Assembly: GCF_023898315.1 (NCBI RefSeq)
Contig: NC_064616.1
Coordinates: 710,859,389 to 710,923,388, forward strand
From: Schistocerca nitens
Taxonomy: Eukaryota; Arthropoda; Insecta; Orthoptera; Acrididae
Direction: 5' to 3'
DNA length: 64,000 nt
The position numbers were made by a program, and so were the translations under genes. The notes below the pieces were generated by a model. It had not been told where the DNA came from, did no database searches, and worked only from the letters and a program-made list of their open reading frames with translations. Of this stretch, positions 1-10,993 are shown piece by piece. Within the stretch, counting starts at the first letter, position 1. Every line of letters begins with the position of its first letter.

Positions 1-1045
1 AGAACCAATGACTGTTAGCAAAATATGGAATCGGTGGGTTAAGGAGGGTAATACGGAACGCTGTGCTGGATCCAAACGGCCTCGTATCATTATCAGTCGA
101 GATGACAGGAATCTTATCGCATTGCTGTAACGGATCGTGCAGCCACGTCTCGATCCCTGAGTCAACGGATGGGGACGTCTGCAAGACAACAATCATCTGC
201 ACGAACAGTTCGACGACGTTTGCAGCAACATGGACTATCAGCTCGGAGACCATTGCTATGGTTACCCTTGACGCTGTATCACAGACAGGAGCGTCTGCGA
301 TCTCAACGAAAAACCTGGGTGCACGAATGGCAAAACGTCATTGTATCGGATGAATCCAGGTTCTGTTTACAGCATCATGATGGTCGCATCCGTGTTTGGC
401 GACATCGTGGTGAATGCACATTGGAAGCGTGTATTCGTCATCGCCATACTGGCGTATTAAACGGCGTAATGGTATGGGGTGCTATTGGTTACACGCCTCG
501 ATCATCTCTTGTTCGCATTGACGGCACTTTGAACAGTGGACGTTACATTTCAGATGTGTTACGACCCGTGACTCTACCCTTCATTCGATCCCTGGGAAAC
601 ACTACATTTCAGCAGGATAATGCACGACCTCATGTTGCAGGTCCTGTACGGGCCTTTCTGGATACAGAAAATGTTGGACTGCTGCCCTGGCCAGCACATT
701 TTCCAGATCTCTCACCAACTGAAAACGTCTGGTCAATGATGGCCGAGAAACTGGCTCGTCACAATACGCCAGTCACTACTCTTGATGAACCGTGGTATCG
801 TGTTGAAGCTGCATGGGCAGCTGTACCTGTACACGCCATCCGAGCTCTGTTGACTCAATGTGCAGGCGTGTCAAGGCCGTTATTACGGCCAGAGGTGGTT
901 GTTCTGGGTACTGATATCTCAGGATCTATGCACCCAAATTGCGTGAAAATGTAACCACATGTCAGTTCTAGTATAATATATTTGTCCAGTGAATACACGT
1001 TTATCACCTGCATTTCTTCTTGGTGTAGCAATTTTAATAGGTAGT
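1..1045 (+). mobile_element. Tc1-like DNA transposon, 5' end cut by window edge
   Basis: Transposon relic containing the transposase at 2-954 and about 90 bp of A/T-rich 3' sequence after the stop. The left terminal repeat lies outside the window. The right border is not certain; it is placed near 1045, because the sequence beyond belongs to a second Tc1-like relic. No terminal repeat pairing can be tested here. Confidence 0.75.
2..954 (+). pseudogene. Tc1-like transposase, one frameshift
   Basis: Cut-and-paste transposase of the Tc1/mariner superfamily. The first ~40 codons read in frame 2 and give a helix-turn-helix end (WNRWVKEGNTERC) and a linker rich in R/P. A one-base shift near 115-127 moves the reading to frame 1, which then runs open to the stop at 952-954. 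The catalytic core is present: first Asp in VSDESRF, second Asp in FQQDNARPH, Glu in DLSPTENVW. There are 34 residues between the second Asp and the Glu, as expected for DD34E. The start codon lies outside the window. The frameshift makes it inactive as it stands. Confidence 0.85.
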
Positions 1046-1795
1046 AGTTTATGTCCCTAACAGACCATTTGTAAGACCAGTTTGGGCGTCTACTCTGTTA
1101 CAGTGCCGGTACCCACGTTATGGAGAACCAGCAATGTCATTCGTGGAGCAGCTTGTCTCAGGAGAGATTACAGCGGCATTATGACACGCTTTCCAAGCAC
1201 ATTAACGCAAGCATCGAAGTCAGAGGGGATGGGACATCATACTGATAGGTGCACGCATATTGCCAAGATGTTTGAAATCCAACACGATATTGTAATCACT
1301 GTAATAACATCGCAGAAACTTTCAGTCTCTGAAGTTTCATTAGATTCCTACTCACCTTGTGGGTGCCTCACTTTTTGGTCAGGTAATGTATCAGATATAT
1401 TATGCAAACTCTACATGCTCAGAGAACATTGTAAAACGAGAACAAGTCGAATGAGGCAGTGCAGTTTGTAAGACACTGAATATATATTCGGGAGGATAGA
1501 GTTTCCTCTGTCTGCCAATCCTTCTTTAGGTTTTCTGTAGTTTTTTTATAAATTTTTTCAGGCAAGTGCCTGAACGGTTCCTTCTTTTTGGCCATAGCCA
1601 ACCACCTGTTAGATCTTTGTGTGACATACTTACTTATTCTGTGTCCATGCATAGTGGAACTACTCATTTTTTGTATTATGATAATCAATACCATTTCATT
1701 GTAAGATCATCCCTGGATTAATGAATGAATAAAATGAAGTGAGACCGAATGGACATTACCTATACGAATAATTGTATGCTATATATCGCACATAG
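1046..1795 (+). mobile_element. Tc1-like relic (family A), 3' part
   Basis: The frame ending at 1245 reads SLSQERLQRHYDTLSKHINASIEVRGDGTSY-stop in pieces, the typical C-terminus of a Tc1-like transposase. About 550 bp follow the stop and match, in reverse complement, the sequence at 31290-31800 (for example the blocks around 1515-1570 and 1690-1745). The two copies therefore belong to one family that shares both the transposase end and a long non-coding tail. The 5' half of the gene is missing here. The outer boundary near 1795 is approximate. Confidence 0.6.
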
Positions 1796-2199
1796 CTGTA
1801 ACTTCCATTTGAACAATTCACAACTCTTATGGGCGTAAATTATTTAAACATATCGTATATCATGTGAGGAATATCAAACGAAATATTATATTAAATGGTC
1901 GTAAAATTCCCATATTCCCATAGGTGGCAGGGATCAACAGAATGTTATTGTCTCCAATATTTACTAACATTAACTCAGCTGAGTGCACTTGGGAACAGTT
2001 TAAACTTGCGGTGTTTTATTCGAGGACCCCTCCTCACCTCTCGAGAGCGGTCGTCAAAAAGAGGGACAGACCTGTGCAGCAAATTCTCGGCCTCCTGTGT
2101 ACAGCATGCCAAAGAGGGCACAAACATGTTAAATACATGAAACATAGTTGCAGTTGCGAATATGAAACACCATCAGCTGTATAAAGGAATGACAACAAT
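1796..2199. other. No recognised feature
   Basis: A/T-rich stretch with short open frames only. No protein motif, RNA gene or repeat family was recognised. Confidence 0.4.
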
Positions 2200-2320
2200 G
2201 ATATTTTGTGCCGTTCCGGGACTCGAACCCGGACTTCCCACTTATCGAGAGCCGTCGCCTTACCATTACGTTATGCGAGCACGCTTCACTGCCAGACTCA
2301 AACTATCATATTATTTAAAC
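2200..2320 (-). repeat. tRNA-like SINE fragment
   Basis: On the minus strand a B-box-like GGTTCGAGTCC type motif (plus strand gggactcgaacccgg at about 2218-2232) follows an A-box-like stretch containing GGTAAGGCGAC. The same arrangement occurs at 56695-56775. This looks like the head of a tRNA-derived repeat next to the tail of the CR1 element. No terminal duplication was found. Confidence 0.45.
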
Positions 2321-2346
2321 TACTTACCTAGAATCTACATCTACAT

Positions 2347-3830
2347 CTACATGGATACTCTGCAAATCACATTTAAGTGCCTGGCAGAGTGTTCATCGAA
2401 CCACCTGCACAATTCTCTATCCTTCCAATCTCGTACAGCGCGCGAAAAGAACGAACACCTATATCTTTCCGTACCAGCTCTCATTTCACTTATATTATCG
2501 TGGTGATCGTTTCTCCCTATGTAGGTCGGTGTCAACAAAATATTCTCGCATTCGGAGGAGAAAGTTGGTGATTGGAATTTCGTAGGAAGATTCCGTCGCA
2601 TCGAAAAACGCCTTTCTTTTAGTGATGTCCACCCCAAATCCTGTATCATTTCTGTGACACTCTCTCACATATTTCCCGATAATATAGAATGTGCTGCCCT
2701 TCTTTGAACTTTCTCGATGTACTCCGTCAGTCCTATCTGGTAAAAACCCCACACCGCGCAGCAGTATTCTAAAAGAGGTCGGACAGGCGTAGTGTAGGCA
2801 GTCTCCTTAGTAGGTCTGTTACATTTTGTAAGAGTCCTGCCCATAAAACGCCATCTTCGTTTAGCCTTCCCCACAAAATTTTCTGTGTGTTCCTTCCAAT
2901 TTCAGTTGCTCGTAATTGTAATACCTAGGCATTTACTTGAATTTACGGCTTTTAGTTTACACTGATTTATCGTGTAACTGAAGTTTAACGAATTCCTTTT
3001 AGCACTCCTGTGGATGACCTCACACTTTTCGTTATTTAGGGTCAACTGCCAATTTTCGTACCTTTCTGATATCTTTTCTAAATAGTTTTTCAATTTGTTT
3101 TGATCTTCTGATGACTTTATTAGTCGATAAACGACAGCGTCATCAGCAAGCAACCTAAGACGGCTGCTCAGATTCTCTCCCAAATCATTTATATACATAA
3201 GGAACAGCAAAGGGCCTATAACACTACCTTCGGGAACGCCAGAAATCGCTTCTATTTCAGCCGATGACTTTCCGGCAGTTACTACGAACTGTGGCCTCTC
3301 TGACAGGAAATCAGAAATCTCGCCACATAACTGAGACGAAATTCCATAAGCACGCAATTTCACTACAAGCCGCTTGTGTGGTACAGAGTCAAAAGCCTTC
3401 CGGAAATCCAGAAATACGGAATAGATCTGAAATCCCCTGTCAGTAGCACTCAACACTTCATGTATTTCACAGGAACGATATGAGCCCGTAATTTAGTGGA
3501 GTACTCCTACTATTTTTCTTGAATATTGGTGTGACCTGTGTAACTTTCCGGTCTTTGGGTACGGATCTTTCGTCGAGCGAACAGTTGTATAAGATTGTTA
3601 AGTATGGAGTTAATGCATCAGAAAACTCCGAAAGGTAGCTAACTGATATACAGTCTGGACCAGAAGACTTGCTTTTATTAAGTGATTTAAGTTGCTTCAC
3701 TACTCCGAGGATATTTACTTCTGCGTTACTCATGTTGGTAGCTGTTCTCTATTCTAATTCTGGAATATTTACTTTGTCTTCTTTTGTGAAGGCATTTCGG
3801 AAGGTTGTGTTTAGTAACTCTGCTTTCGTC
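2347..3830 (-). pseudogene. LINE reverse transcriptase domain, copy A
   Basis: Reverse transcriptase relic spread over several frames. In order on the minus strand: SSGPDCISVSYL and KVTQVTPIFKK (3467-3733), FLDFRKAFDSVPH, ISGVPEGSVIGPLLFLMYINDL and LLADDAVVY (2902-3456), then QVGLTEYIEKVQRRA (2665-2874) and the C-terminal tail to 2347. The catalytic box is LADD where FADD is usual in this clade. At least three frame breaks separate the pieces. Confidence 0.85.
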
Positions 3831-3833
3831 CGC

Positions 3834-4046
3834 AGCTCGTGGTCGTGCGGTAGCGTTCTCGCTTCCCGCGCCCGGGTTCCCGGGTTCGATTCCCGGCGGG
3901 GTCAGGGATTTTCTCTGCCTCGTGATGACTGGGTGTTGTGTGATGCCATTAGGTTAGTTAGGTTTAAGTAGTTCTAAGTTATAGGGGACTGATTACCATA
4001 GATGTTAAGTCCCATAGTGCTCAGAGCCATTTGAACCATTTTTGAA
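3834..4046 (+). repeat. tRNA-derived SINE inside LINE copy A
   Basis: Head with tRNA-like A box (GTGCGGTAGCGTTC) and a clean B box (GGGTTCGATTCCC at about 3882-3894), then the shared SINE body (GGTTAGTTAGGTTTAAG, ACTGATTACC) and an ATTTGAACC end. It is flanked by GTCCGC at 3828-3833 and 4047-4052. Taking out the SINE and one copy rejoins the LINE frame as TEARNLVRTKAELLN, so the borders are firm. This SINE has a different head from those at 9155 and 24825. Confidence 0.85.
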
Positions 4047-4059
4047 GTCCGCACTAAAT

Positions 4060-5010
4060 TTCGAGCTTCTGTAAAAGATTGCCAATGTTGGGGATTTTGC
4101 GTCTGTTTAAATTTGGCATGTTTGTTGCGTCGTTTTTGCAACAGTGTTCTAACCCGTTCTGTGAACCAAGGAGTACCAGCTCTGTCGTTTGTTAATTTAT
4201 TTGGCATAAATCTCTCAATTGCTGCCGATACTATTTCTTTGAATTTAAGCTACATCTGGTCTACACTTATATTATTAATTTGGAATAAGTGGAGATCGTC
4301 TCTCAGATAGGCGTCAAGTGAATTTTTATCTGCTTTTTTGAATAGGTATACTTTTCGTTTATTTTTGGAGGATTTGGGGATTACAATATTCAATTTCGCT
4401 ACGACAACTCTGTGTTCACTAATCCCTGAATCGGGTTTGAATATCGTTATTAACTCAGGATTGTTTGTTGCTAAGAGGTCAAGTGTGTGTTCACAACCGT
4501 TTAATATTCGCGTGGTCTCATGAACAAACTGCTCGAAATAATTTTCATAGAATGCATTTAGCACAGTTTCGGAAGATATTTTATGCGTACCTCCTGCGTA
4601 TTTTCGCCAACATATCGAGGGAAAATTAAAGTCACCACCAACTATTATCGTATGAGGCGGGTACTTGTTTGAAATCAAAGTCAAGCTTTCTTTGAACCTT
4701 TCAGCAACTGTATCATCTGAATTGAGAAGTCGATAAAAGGATCCAACTATTTTTTTATTCCGGTTGCCAACAATGACCTCTGCCCATACTAACTCACAGG
4801 AAATATCTACTTCAACTTCGCAACAAGTTAAATTACTTCTGACAGCCACAAACACGCCACCGCCAACCGTGTTTAACATATCTTTTCGAAACACCGTTAG
4901 GTTCTTCTCAAAAATTTCGGCTGAGCTTATATCCGGCTTTAGCCAGCTTTCAGTGCCTACAACGATTTAAGCATCAGTGCTTTCTATTAGCGCAGCAGTT
5001 TGTACTTTCT
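4060..5010 (-). pseudogene. LINE endonuclease domain (APE type), copy A
   Basis: Apurinic-like endonuclease that nicks target DNA for LINE insertion. Visible motifs on the minus strand are VGTESWLKPDIS (TES motif), GGGVFVAVR, IIVGGDFNFPSICW (GDFN metal/catalytic motif), HTLDLLAT and ISEHRVVV (the SDH box, here SEH). A stop codon after IESTDA (near 4968) and another after SVDQM (near 4250) break the frame. The region after it contains TPWFTERVR, the usual linker before the reverse transcriptase. The SDH-to-SEH change would itself be expected to weaken catalysis. Confidence 0.85.
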
Positions 5011-5489
5011 TGGCACGATGGCATCTACCAGCAGGACATTGCAACGTCTCACGCAGTTCCCATTTTACAGTCATACTCAAAAGTATCTGAATGACCTGAT
5101 TTGCATTTCGCCTGATTCGCATGCAACCCACATAACGCAGCTGTCAAGTAGGTCCTCTAATCGCTCCTTGGTACAGTCGTTTGACTATTGAAAATGGTTC
5201 CAACAAGTCACCACTAGAAAACACTGCCCTGTATCGCAATAACTCATGATGTAAAGTAATACTACGATACTACAAATATCAGGGAACACCTTATCACAGG
5301 TAAGACTGTCCTTAAGGCTTGTAAGCTCACATTTAGTACAATAAATGACATACCTGAAATGTCACCACCCTCATTATTACGTCAGATAGGTAATGCACGT
5401 AGTAAGTTCGTCGTATTCATGATTTCCTCTTCAAAGTAACATACCGTACTTATTATTTAACACAAAATGACATTAAAAATTCAAGTTAT

Positions 5490-6430
5490 TCACGAGCAGC
5501 TAGTTGAGAATATGTATGAACTTCAAATGACACGACGAACCGTCTCGTTCTGCATATGGATTCAAACCCAGGTCATGCAGATTAAGCAAAGATTTCGTGA
5601 CTGACGGAAACAATGATTCCTGATTAGGCATACAGAGAGTGATATATCTCGATTTTAGACAGTATCAGTTAGCAAATATCAACTTTAAATTACATAACGC
5701 AAACATTTTTAACGGACGCGAATTCCTACCCAGCACCTATTGTCCCTGTTAACGAACTACGAGAGATGTTATATATTGCTTCTTAACAAGTAACTTACTT
5801 GAAATGCGGTGAGGTAAAGCTTTGTGTTGGACAGGGATTCGAACCCAGAACCTAATAAGATAGATATCGAAGCACAATCAACTGTGACATATCCCATTTT
5901 CTCGGCAGTAGCTAGATGTTTTAACTGAAATGATGAGACGAAACACTAATTTTTTCCTTCCCAGGACTCCAACCCGGCACCTATCTGCTGTTATATTCTA
6001 GAGAAAACGGACGTTAAATATGGGTTTGTTGCACCAGCAGCGACAAGTGAGCATGTTTGAACTAGAAATAATATGACGAAGGGTTCAGTGCTGACTGGGA
6101 ATAGAGCCCCACACATATCGTTGTTGACTACACGCAAAGAGACGTCAGCTACCGAATTTTTCTCCACCAGCAGCTCGGAATAACATCTTGAACTTACAGT
6201 GATCTCGCAAATAGTTTTGTGTCTCACTGGGAGTCAAAAACGTCAAATATCGCTAGTGTTGACAACGAATGAAAATACATTAAAAATCGAAATTATTATC
6301 CACCAGCAGATAGGTGTTCTCATGCTACATCTTGATAATACATAATGAAATCTTTAGTGCCGGGCCAGGATTCGAACCCATTCACGCGCAATATGTGGAG
6401 ATGTTGAGGAATCTGCAGTTTTGAACAAAC
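5490..6430. repeat. Degenerate ~130 bp tandem repeat in the long TIR
   Basis: Seven units share a core like GGATTCGAACCCAG-ACCTAT and an upstream CCACCAGCAGCT block. Cores are near 5570, 5720, 5833, 5965, 6095, 6228 and 6367, so spacing is about 110-150 bp. The right arm carries the inverse of units one to six. The core resembles a tRNA B box (GGTTCGAATCC on the other strand), which suggests an origin from tRNA-derived sequence. That origin is inference. Confidence 0.65.
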
Positions 6431-6726
6431 AACAAATTGTAGCCGAGCTGTATTGTCACGAAGGGAACAAATTCCGCATTATGGGCGGTCTGAGTTGCAT
6501 TCACAGTTCAGAACCAATTTTATCGACATACAGAAGCTCAGATAAAAGATGGAATAAGTGTCCTGTGAGCCTACGTAGCGTTTGTTTCGTCACTAGAAAT
6601 AAATAACTAGTATAAGAAAGGTTACTGGTGATAGAGTTGCTACATGTCGCCACTCCAGAATTTATTGTGGCTCAACCTAACGTCTACTTGGGAGAGAAGG
6701 AATATCATTTTTAATGTGCATTTCAG
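6257..6726. repeat. 470-bp block present only in the left arm
   Basis: The left arm reads CGCTAG, then this block, then ACCACAATGCC; the right arm joins CGCTAG directly to ACCACAATGCC. The block ends in TTTCAG, so an AG is shared at the two breakpoints. A deletion from the right arm by end joining is the simplest reading, because the block includes a seventh unit of the periodic repeat. It could equally be an insertion. Confidence 0.75.
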
Positions 6727-8861
6727 ACCACAATGCCATTATATCTTCTTCACTTGGTGTAGCCAGAAGAGAATGGAATCTGTCTCTCCCTATCTAAAAT
6801 CACTGACCGAAGTTGCAATCGAGCCCAGACCATAGATATATGAAACCCTCATCAGCCCAACAGACCACCAAATCCTCTTCTCAGGGGCTCATTTTTCTAT
6901 CATAACGCTGTTGTGCCACACTGGCTGAGAATTCTGACACACAGGCTCCCTGTATCAATTTGCAGCATGTTCAGTAAATTCATTTACTTGGTTGATCGAA
7001 TCACCATGAACTAGCTGCCTCGGCTACCCAGTGCATACATTCAACTTTATTTTGTAATCACCAAAATAAAATCACGTAACTGCCACCAACACAGAACTGC
7101 CAACAGTGTAGGATGCAGAAATTTAAATAGGAAGTGTTCCTTTCCACTTGAGCTACTCTATTGCGCTATCTGTTTGTTGAAAACGTTGCGCAGTGCAAAA
7201 GAAAAGGTTTGTCTCTCATAAGTATTGACCTGGCCATATGCATTATCCCACAGCACTGTGAAATGCAGAAGTTCTGGGGGAATGGTTTTTGACTTCTGGA
7301 GCTGTTATAGCTACGTGTCGGCTAGTTCCGTAATGGTAAGTGGCGCACACGGCAGATAAGATGCGCGAGTTCGAGTACATTCACTGCTATATTTTTTAAA
7401 ACGCAATTCTGCTGTCTGCTAAAGTTATCAATCTAATGGAACTTGTAACGTAATTCCCTTCACTTATCAACCCAAAATAGTCGTATGTGGAAAAAGGGCT
7501 AACTTCTGCGACATTTTGTTCATTTCAGGTTTAACAGACAGCCAGACAGTAGATGCATCTCGAAACTTTTGTATTATTTATGGGTAGAGCGCATCGTGCC
7601 AAAATACGTCGGAAAAGTATTTTCTACATTAGCTGTCGTCTGGTAGTGGTATTTTATTCTTCTTCAAACCTTATTTGAGAGCTTTAACTCAGAACAGGTT
7701 TTCCACATGCATGTAATCAATAAACCGCATGTGCATTTTCAGACTGTTATAGATAACATCAGAGAATTCGCATATATCGTTGATGATTAATTTCTCTCTC
7801 ATGTTTACTATTGTTTTAACAACATTAAAGGAAACTTTACGAAAATTGTGAACTGTATTATAAAAAATGAAATAAAACTACCCACGATACCCTTACGACG
7901 AAAGTCTGTTTTAATAAAACTGAGTATCTGTACACAAGCATGCCTCTATCGTCACGAATTGGTAAAATACTACTCACTTAGATTTTGATTGGTTCTGTGA
8001 TTAATTGGTATGCTGCATCATACTCAAGATGTATGCAAATGTGGCATTTCATAAATAAAGTTATGTATTCCTAGAAACCCAAAATTTGCTTGTCAGCAGC
8101 GGAAAGAGGCGTTACCTGTTGTGCAGCATTGTAAGTTTTTCACCATTGCACTATGAGCCGTAAGTATTTTTTGCGATTTCCTTATCGATGTTTGATCTGA
8201 CTGTTTGTATCCAAGTACATTTTCGTAATATTAGTTCAAATTTAATATTCACTTCTTTAATGCAGGAAAGTATTTCACAGTTGCAAATCTCGCATCCGAC
8301 TCATTGACCTTACACTTAGTCGCTGACCATAAATTCTAGCTCAGAGTGACACCAGTTTAAGTAACCTAATGTAGTGAAGACTGTTTTCCAGTGCTCTTTC
8401 TCACCGGAAATTACGCAATTCACACATTGGGCTCCATAAATACACTGTAACACTAATTTCTGTGTGTATGCAATGCATACGAATTAGAATTTAGTGGTAC
8501 TCTCTCTTCCACTTCTGTATACAATATGCCTGACCTAAACGGGCCCTTTATCATTACAAGCCCTGGGCAGTGCAACTTCATACTGACGAGCGAATCTACA
8601 ATAGATTTCGCTTTTTGTCACACTGGTAATAACAGTTTGGTCCAACAATGATTTAGCGAAAGATTTCTTTGCCGACCACCTGCCTCTGAACACCAAATGC
8701 GTGTGAGTTCTCTGGGACCCGTTTATTGCCTACCGGCAGGGGCTGAGGCACTGCATTGTCTCGCCTTTTGCCGACAACGTCTGCTCCACTCCGCACTCTC
8801 TACCATGTAAAATGCTTTAATGTTGTTGAGAGGTGACCAATAAAATCTGTCTACGATTTGT

Positions 8862-9022
8862 TCAAATCGCTCTGAGCACTATGGGACTTAACATCTGTAG
8901 TCATCAGTCCCCTAGAACGTAGAACTACTTAAACCTAACTAATCTAAGGACATCACACACATCCATGCCCAAGGCAGGATTCGAACCTGCGACCGTAGCA
9001 GTCACGCGGTTCCAGACTGAAC
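8862..9022 (-). repeat. tRNA-derived SINE, 5' truncated
   Basis: Minus-strand SINE with body and B box (plus strand GGATTCGAACCTGCG) but lacking the first part of the tRNA head. It is flanked by CTACGATTTGT at 8851-8861 and 9023-9033. It lies in the spacer of the 9 kb element, so it inserted after or during that element's formation. Confidence 0.85.
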
Positions 9023-9154
9023 CTACGATTTGTGTTTCACTCTTGGTAGCAAAGGAGGCACAAAACCGTTTTTATTTGATGATTATTTTACTACACTAGA
9101 ATGCAATACATCAATGTGGCACAGAATTAATTTCGTTGTTTCTGATCCAGTGCA

Positions 9155-9341
9155 AAAAAATGGTTCAAATGCTTCTGAGCACTATGGGACTCAACTGCTG
9201 AGGTCATAAGTCCCCTAGAACTTAGAACTACTTAAACCTAACTAACCTAAGGACAACACAAACATCCATGCCCGAGGCAGGATTCGAACCTGCGACCGTA
9301 GCGGTCGCGCGGTTCCAGACTGTAGCGCCAGAACCGCTCGG
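9155..9341 (-). repeat. tRNA-derived SINE
   Basis: Nearly complete minus-strand copy: T-rich end (minus-strand A tail complement), CTCTGAGCACTATGGG-like body, B box, and most of the Leu/Ser-like head. It is flanked by a 13-bp duplication CTGATCCAGTGCA at 9142-9154 and 9342-9354. The long intact duplication indicates a fairly recent insertion. Confidence 0.9.
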
Positions 9342-10993
9342 CTGATCCAGTGCACTACAATTAAAGTGTCACATTCTGTTCTTTTTCCTTTCACGGGATG
9401 TTCCTCAAATAATTTATTATTGTCATGGATTCATATGTGTTAGTCAAGGCACAGAGAGTAAATGCAATGTAATGTGTTTGATTTCTTTCTTTGATTATCT
9501 ATGGTAAATGGATGCAAATTGTGTCAATACCTATCAGAACCTGCTCTATAGCTACTCAGGCAAATTGCTTGTTTTGAGGTCTATACATTAATTAATGGAG
9601 AAGTGAACGCTGTTCACAAGTGATATTTAAAATATTCAATTGGATTTAAGGCGACAAAATTGCCCATATTTGAAGCTACCCAGAGAAAAAGTAAGTTGCT
9701 AGAGCCGCTGTTAGCAAATGTCTCCAGGGAGTCCCTAATTGCTACTGTGGAAATTTAGCATAGAGGCCCTATAGTAATCAAGAGGTTCATTTCTTTCATA
9801 CTTATCACCCTGGCATGTGAGTCTTAAGGGAAGAACAATATTGAAATTCGTATCGCTGATGGTCGATTCGAATTTCTTCAGAGACGCTGGTATTGCGAAG
9901 CAGCTTGGCAGTCAGGAAGCCAAGATCTATGACCATTAACACAACTTACTGAGTCGAGCTACCAAGAGGATTTGATGTGTAAAGATTTTCTTCCGATTTC
10001 GATACAGAATTTTTCCTGGAAATTCGCAGTCCATAAAATATAGCAGAAAAGAAAAAGCTCGCATACGCTGGCCCCTACCGCGGTTAGAACTGACGAATGA
10101 TTGGCCCGTTCTGACCCAAGACACGGGCGGTACCACCGGGCTACGGACACACTGCTGCCTGTACGCCACTCTCATCATGGTATTGGTCGCTCAGCCTCAT
10201 AACGCATCGTGAAAAATAATAAAAGTTGTCACTTGTGTGAAAAATAGCATTTCTTTAGGCAAAAAAATTGAATTTTGTGTCTCAGTGTCTTAGTTTACAT
10301 GAGGATTATATAGCACGAGTCATTCAAATGGAAAGGGAATATCAAGTGAATTTAGCGAGTCAATTCAGTACCATACGAGGAAGTGATTGCACTGTCACAG
10401 TGTTGCCTAATGTTTGTGACGATGTTGCCAATTCTCAGCTGTGCTAGGAACAGCTCGGTAGCGGTATGCGAGGAGAATCCCGTGCTCGTGTCATAGGAGG
10501 ATATAGAGAGGAGGCGCGGGGTTTGGTTAATATGCAGCGTTTTCTTCCACCAGTTGTGTCAAACATTCAGGTGTATAAACTCCCATCACGATTACAGATA
10601 CCTACAAAATATATATGGATAAAACACTTACCTTGTTACTTTGTGACAAAATATTATTTCAGTAAAATAAAAAATCTTTGAAATCACTTATGCCCACCTG
10701 TCACAAAAATAAGATAACAAACACTTTGCTCCTCGAAATCGATTGCAGCTATGTGCAGTCTTGTGACGTTTAAATAAATCGTCTTAACGGCACTAAATCG
10801 TGGTTTGTGTATCATTTACCGGCCGTACTCTGCCGCATTTCGGTGGCTGGAAGGCAAAAAGCTTACTACAAATTTCACAGAAGGAAAAGGGGGACGAAAT
10901 TTCTGCCACTGGAAGGTCATGTAGTTTTATTTAAAGGATTACAAAATCAGGTAAAACGAACAGTCAGGTTGTCAGTATAAGCACATTACTGTT

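Larger units (their letters stand above)
2333..5012 (-). mobile_element. CR1/Jockey-type non-LTR retrotransposon (copy A), 5' truncated
   Basis: LINE copied by target-primed reverse transcription. Its 3' tail is the GATGTA-type repeat read as tctacatctacatctaca on the plus strand at 2333-2352; the same tail ends the copies near 21660, 22705, 24740 and 60838. Reading leftward on the minus strand it holds an endonuclease region, a linker and a reverse transcriptase. A SINE (3834-4046) sits inside. The 5' end stops near 5012 inside the endonuclease N-terminus, directly against a Tc1 relic. Several stops and frameshifts make it non-functional. Confidence 0.85.
5068..8587 (+). repeat. Left terminal inverted repeat, 3520 bp
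   Basis: Reverse complement of 10994-14038. Spot comparison finds scattered mismatches in the outer ~850 bp (for example near 5447, 5611, 5818, 5866 and 5892) and none in the stretches checked between 6727 and 8587. It has a 5-bp indel near 5098 and a 470-bp block (6257-6726) absent from the right arm. A periodic ~130 bp repeat lies at 5490-6430. A weak tRNA-like stretch with GAGTTCGAGTAC lies near 7322-7383. Confidence 0.9.
8588..10993. other. Central spacer of the 9 kb element
   Basis: Single-copy within the window apart from two SINEs (8862-9022, 9155-9341). Open frames are short (80 and 71 codons at most) and none shows transposase, helicase or integrase motifs. A tRNA-like stretch on the minus strand lies at about 10070-10150 (GTAGCCCGGTGGTACC followed by a B-box-like region). 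The spacer therefore gives no sign of how the element is mobilised. Confidence 0.6.
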
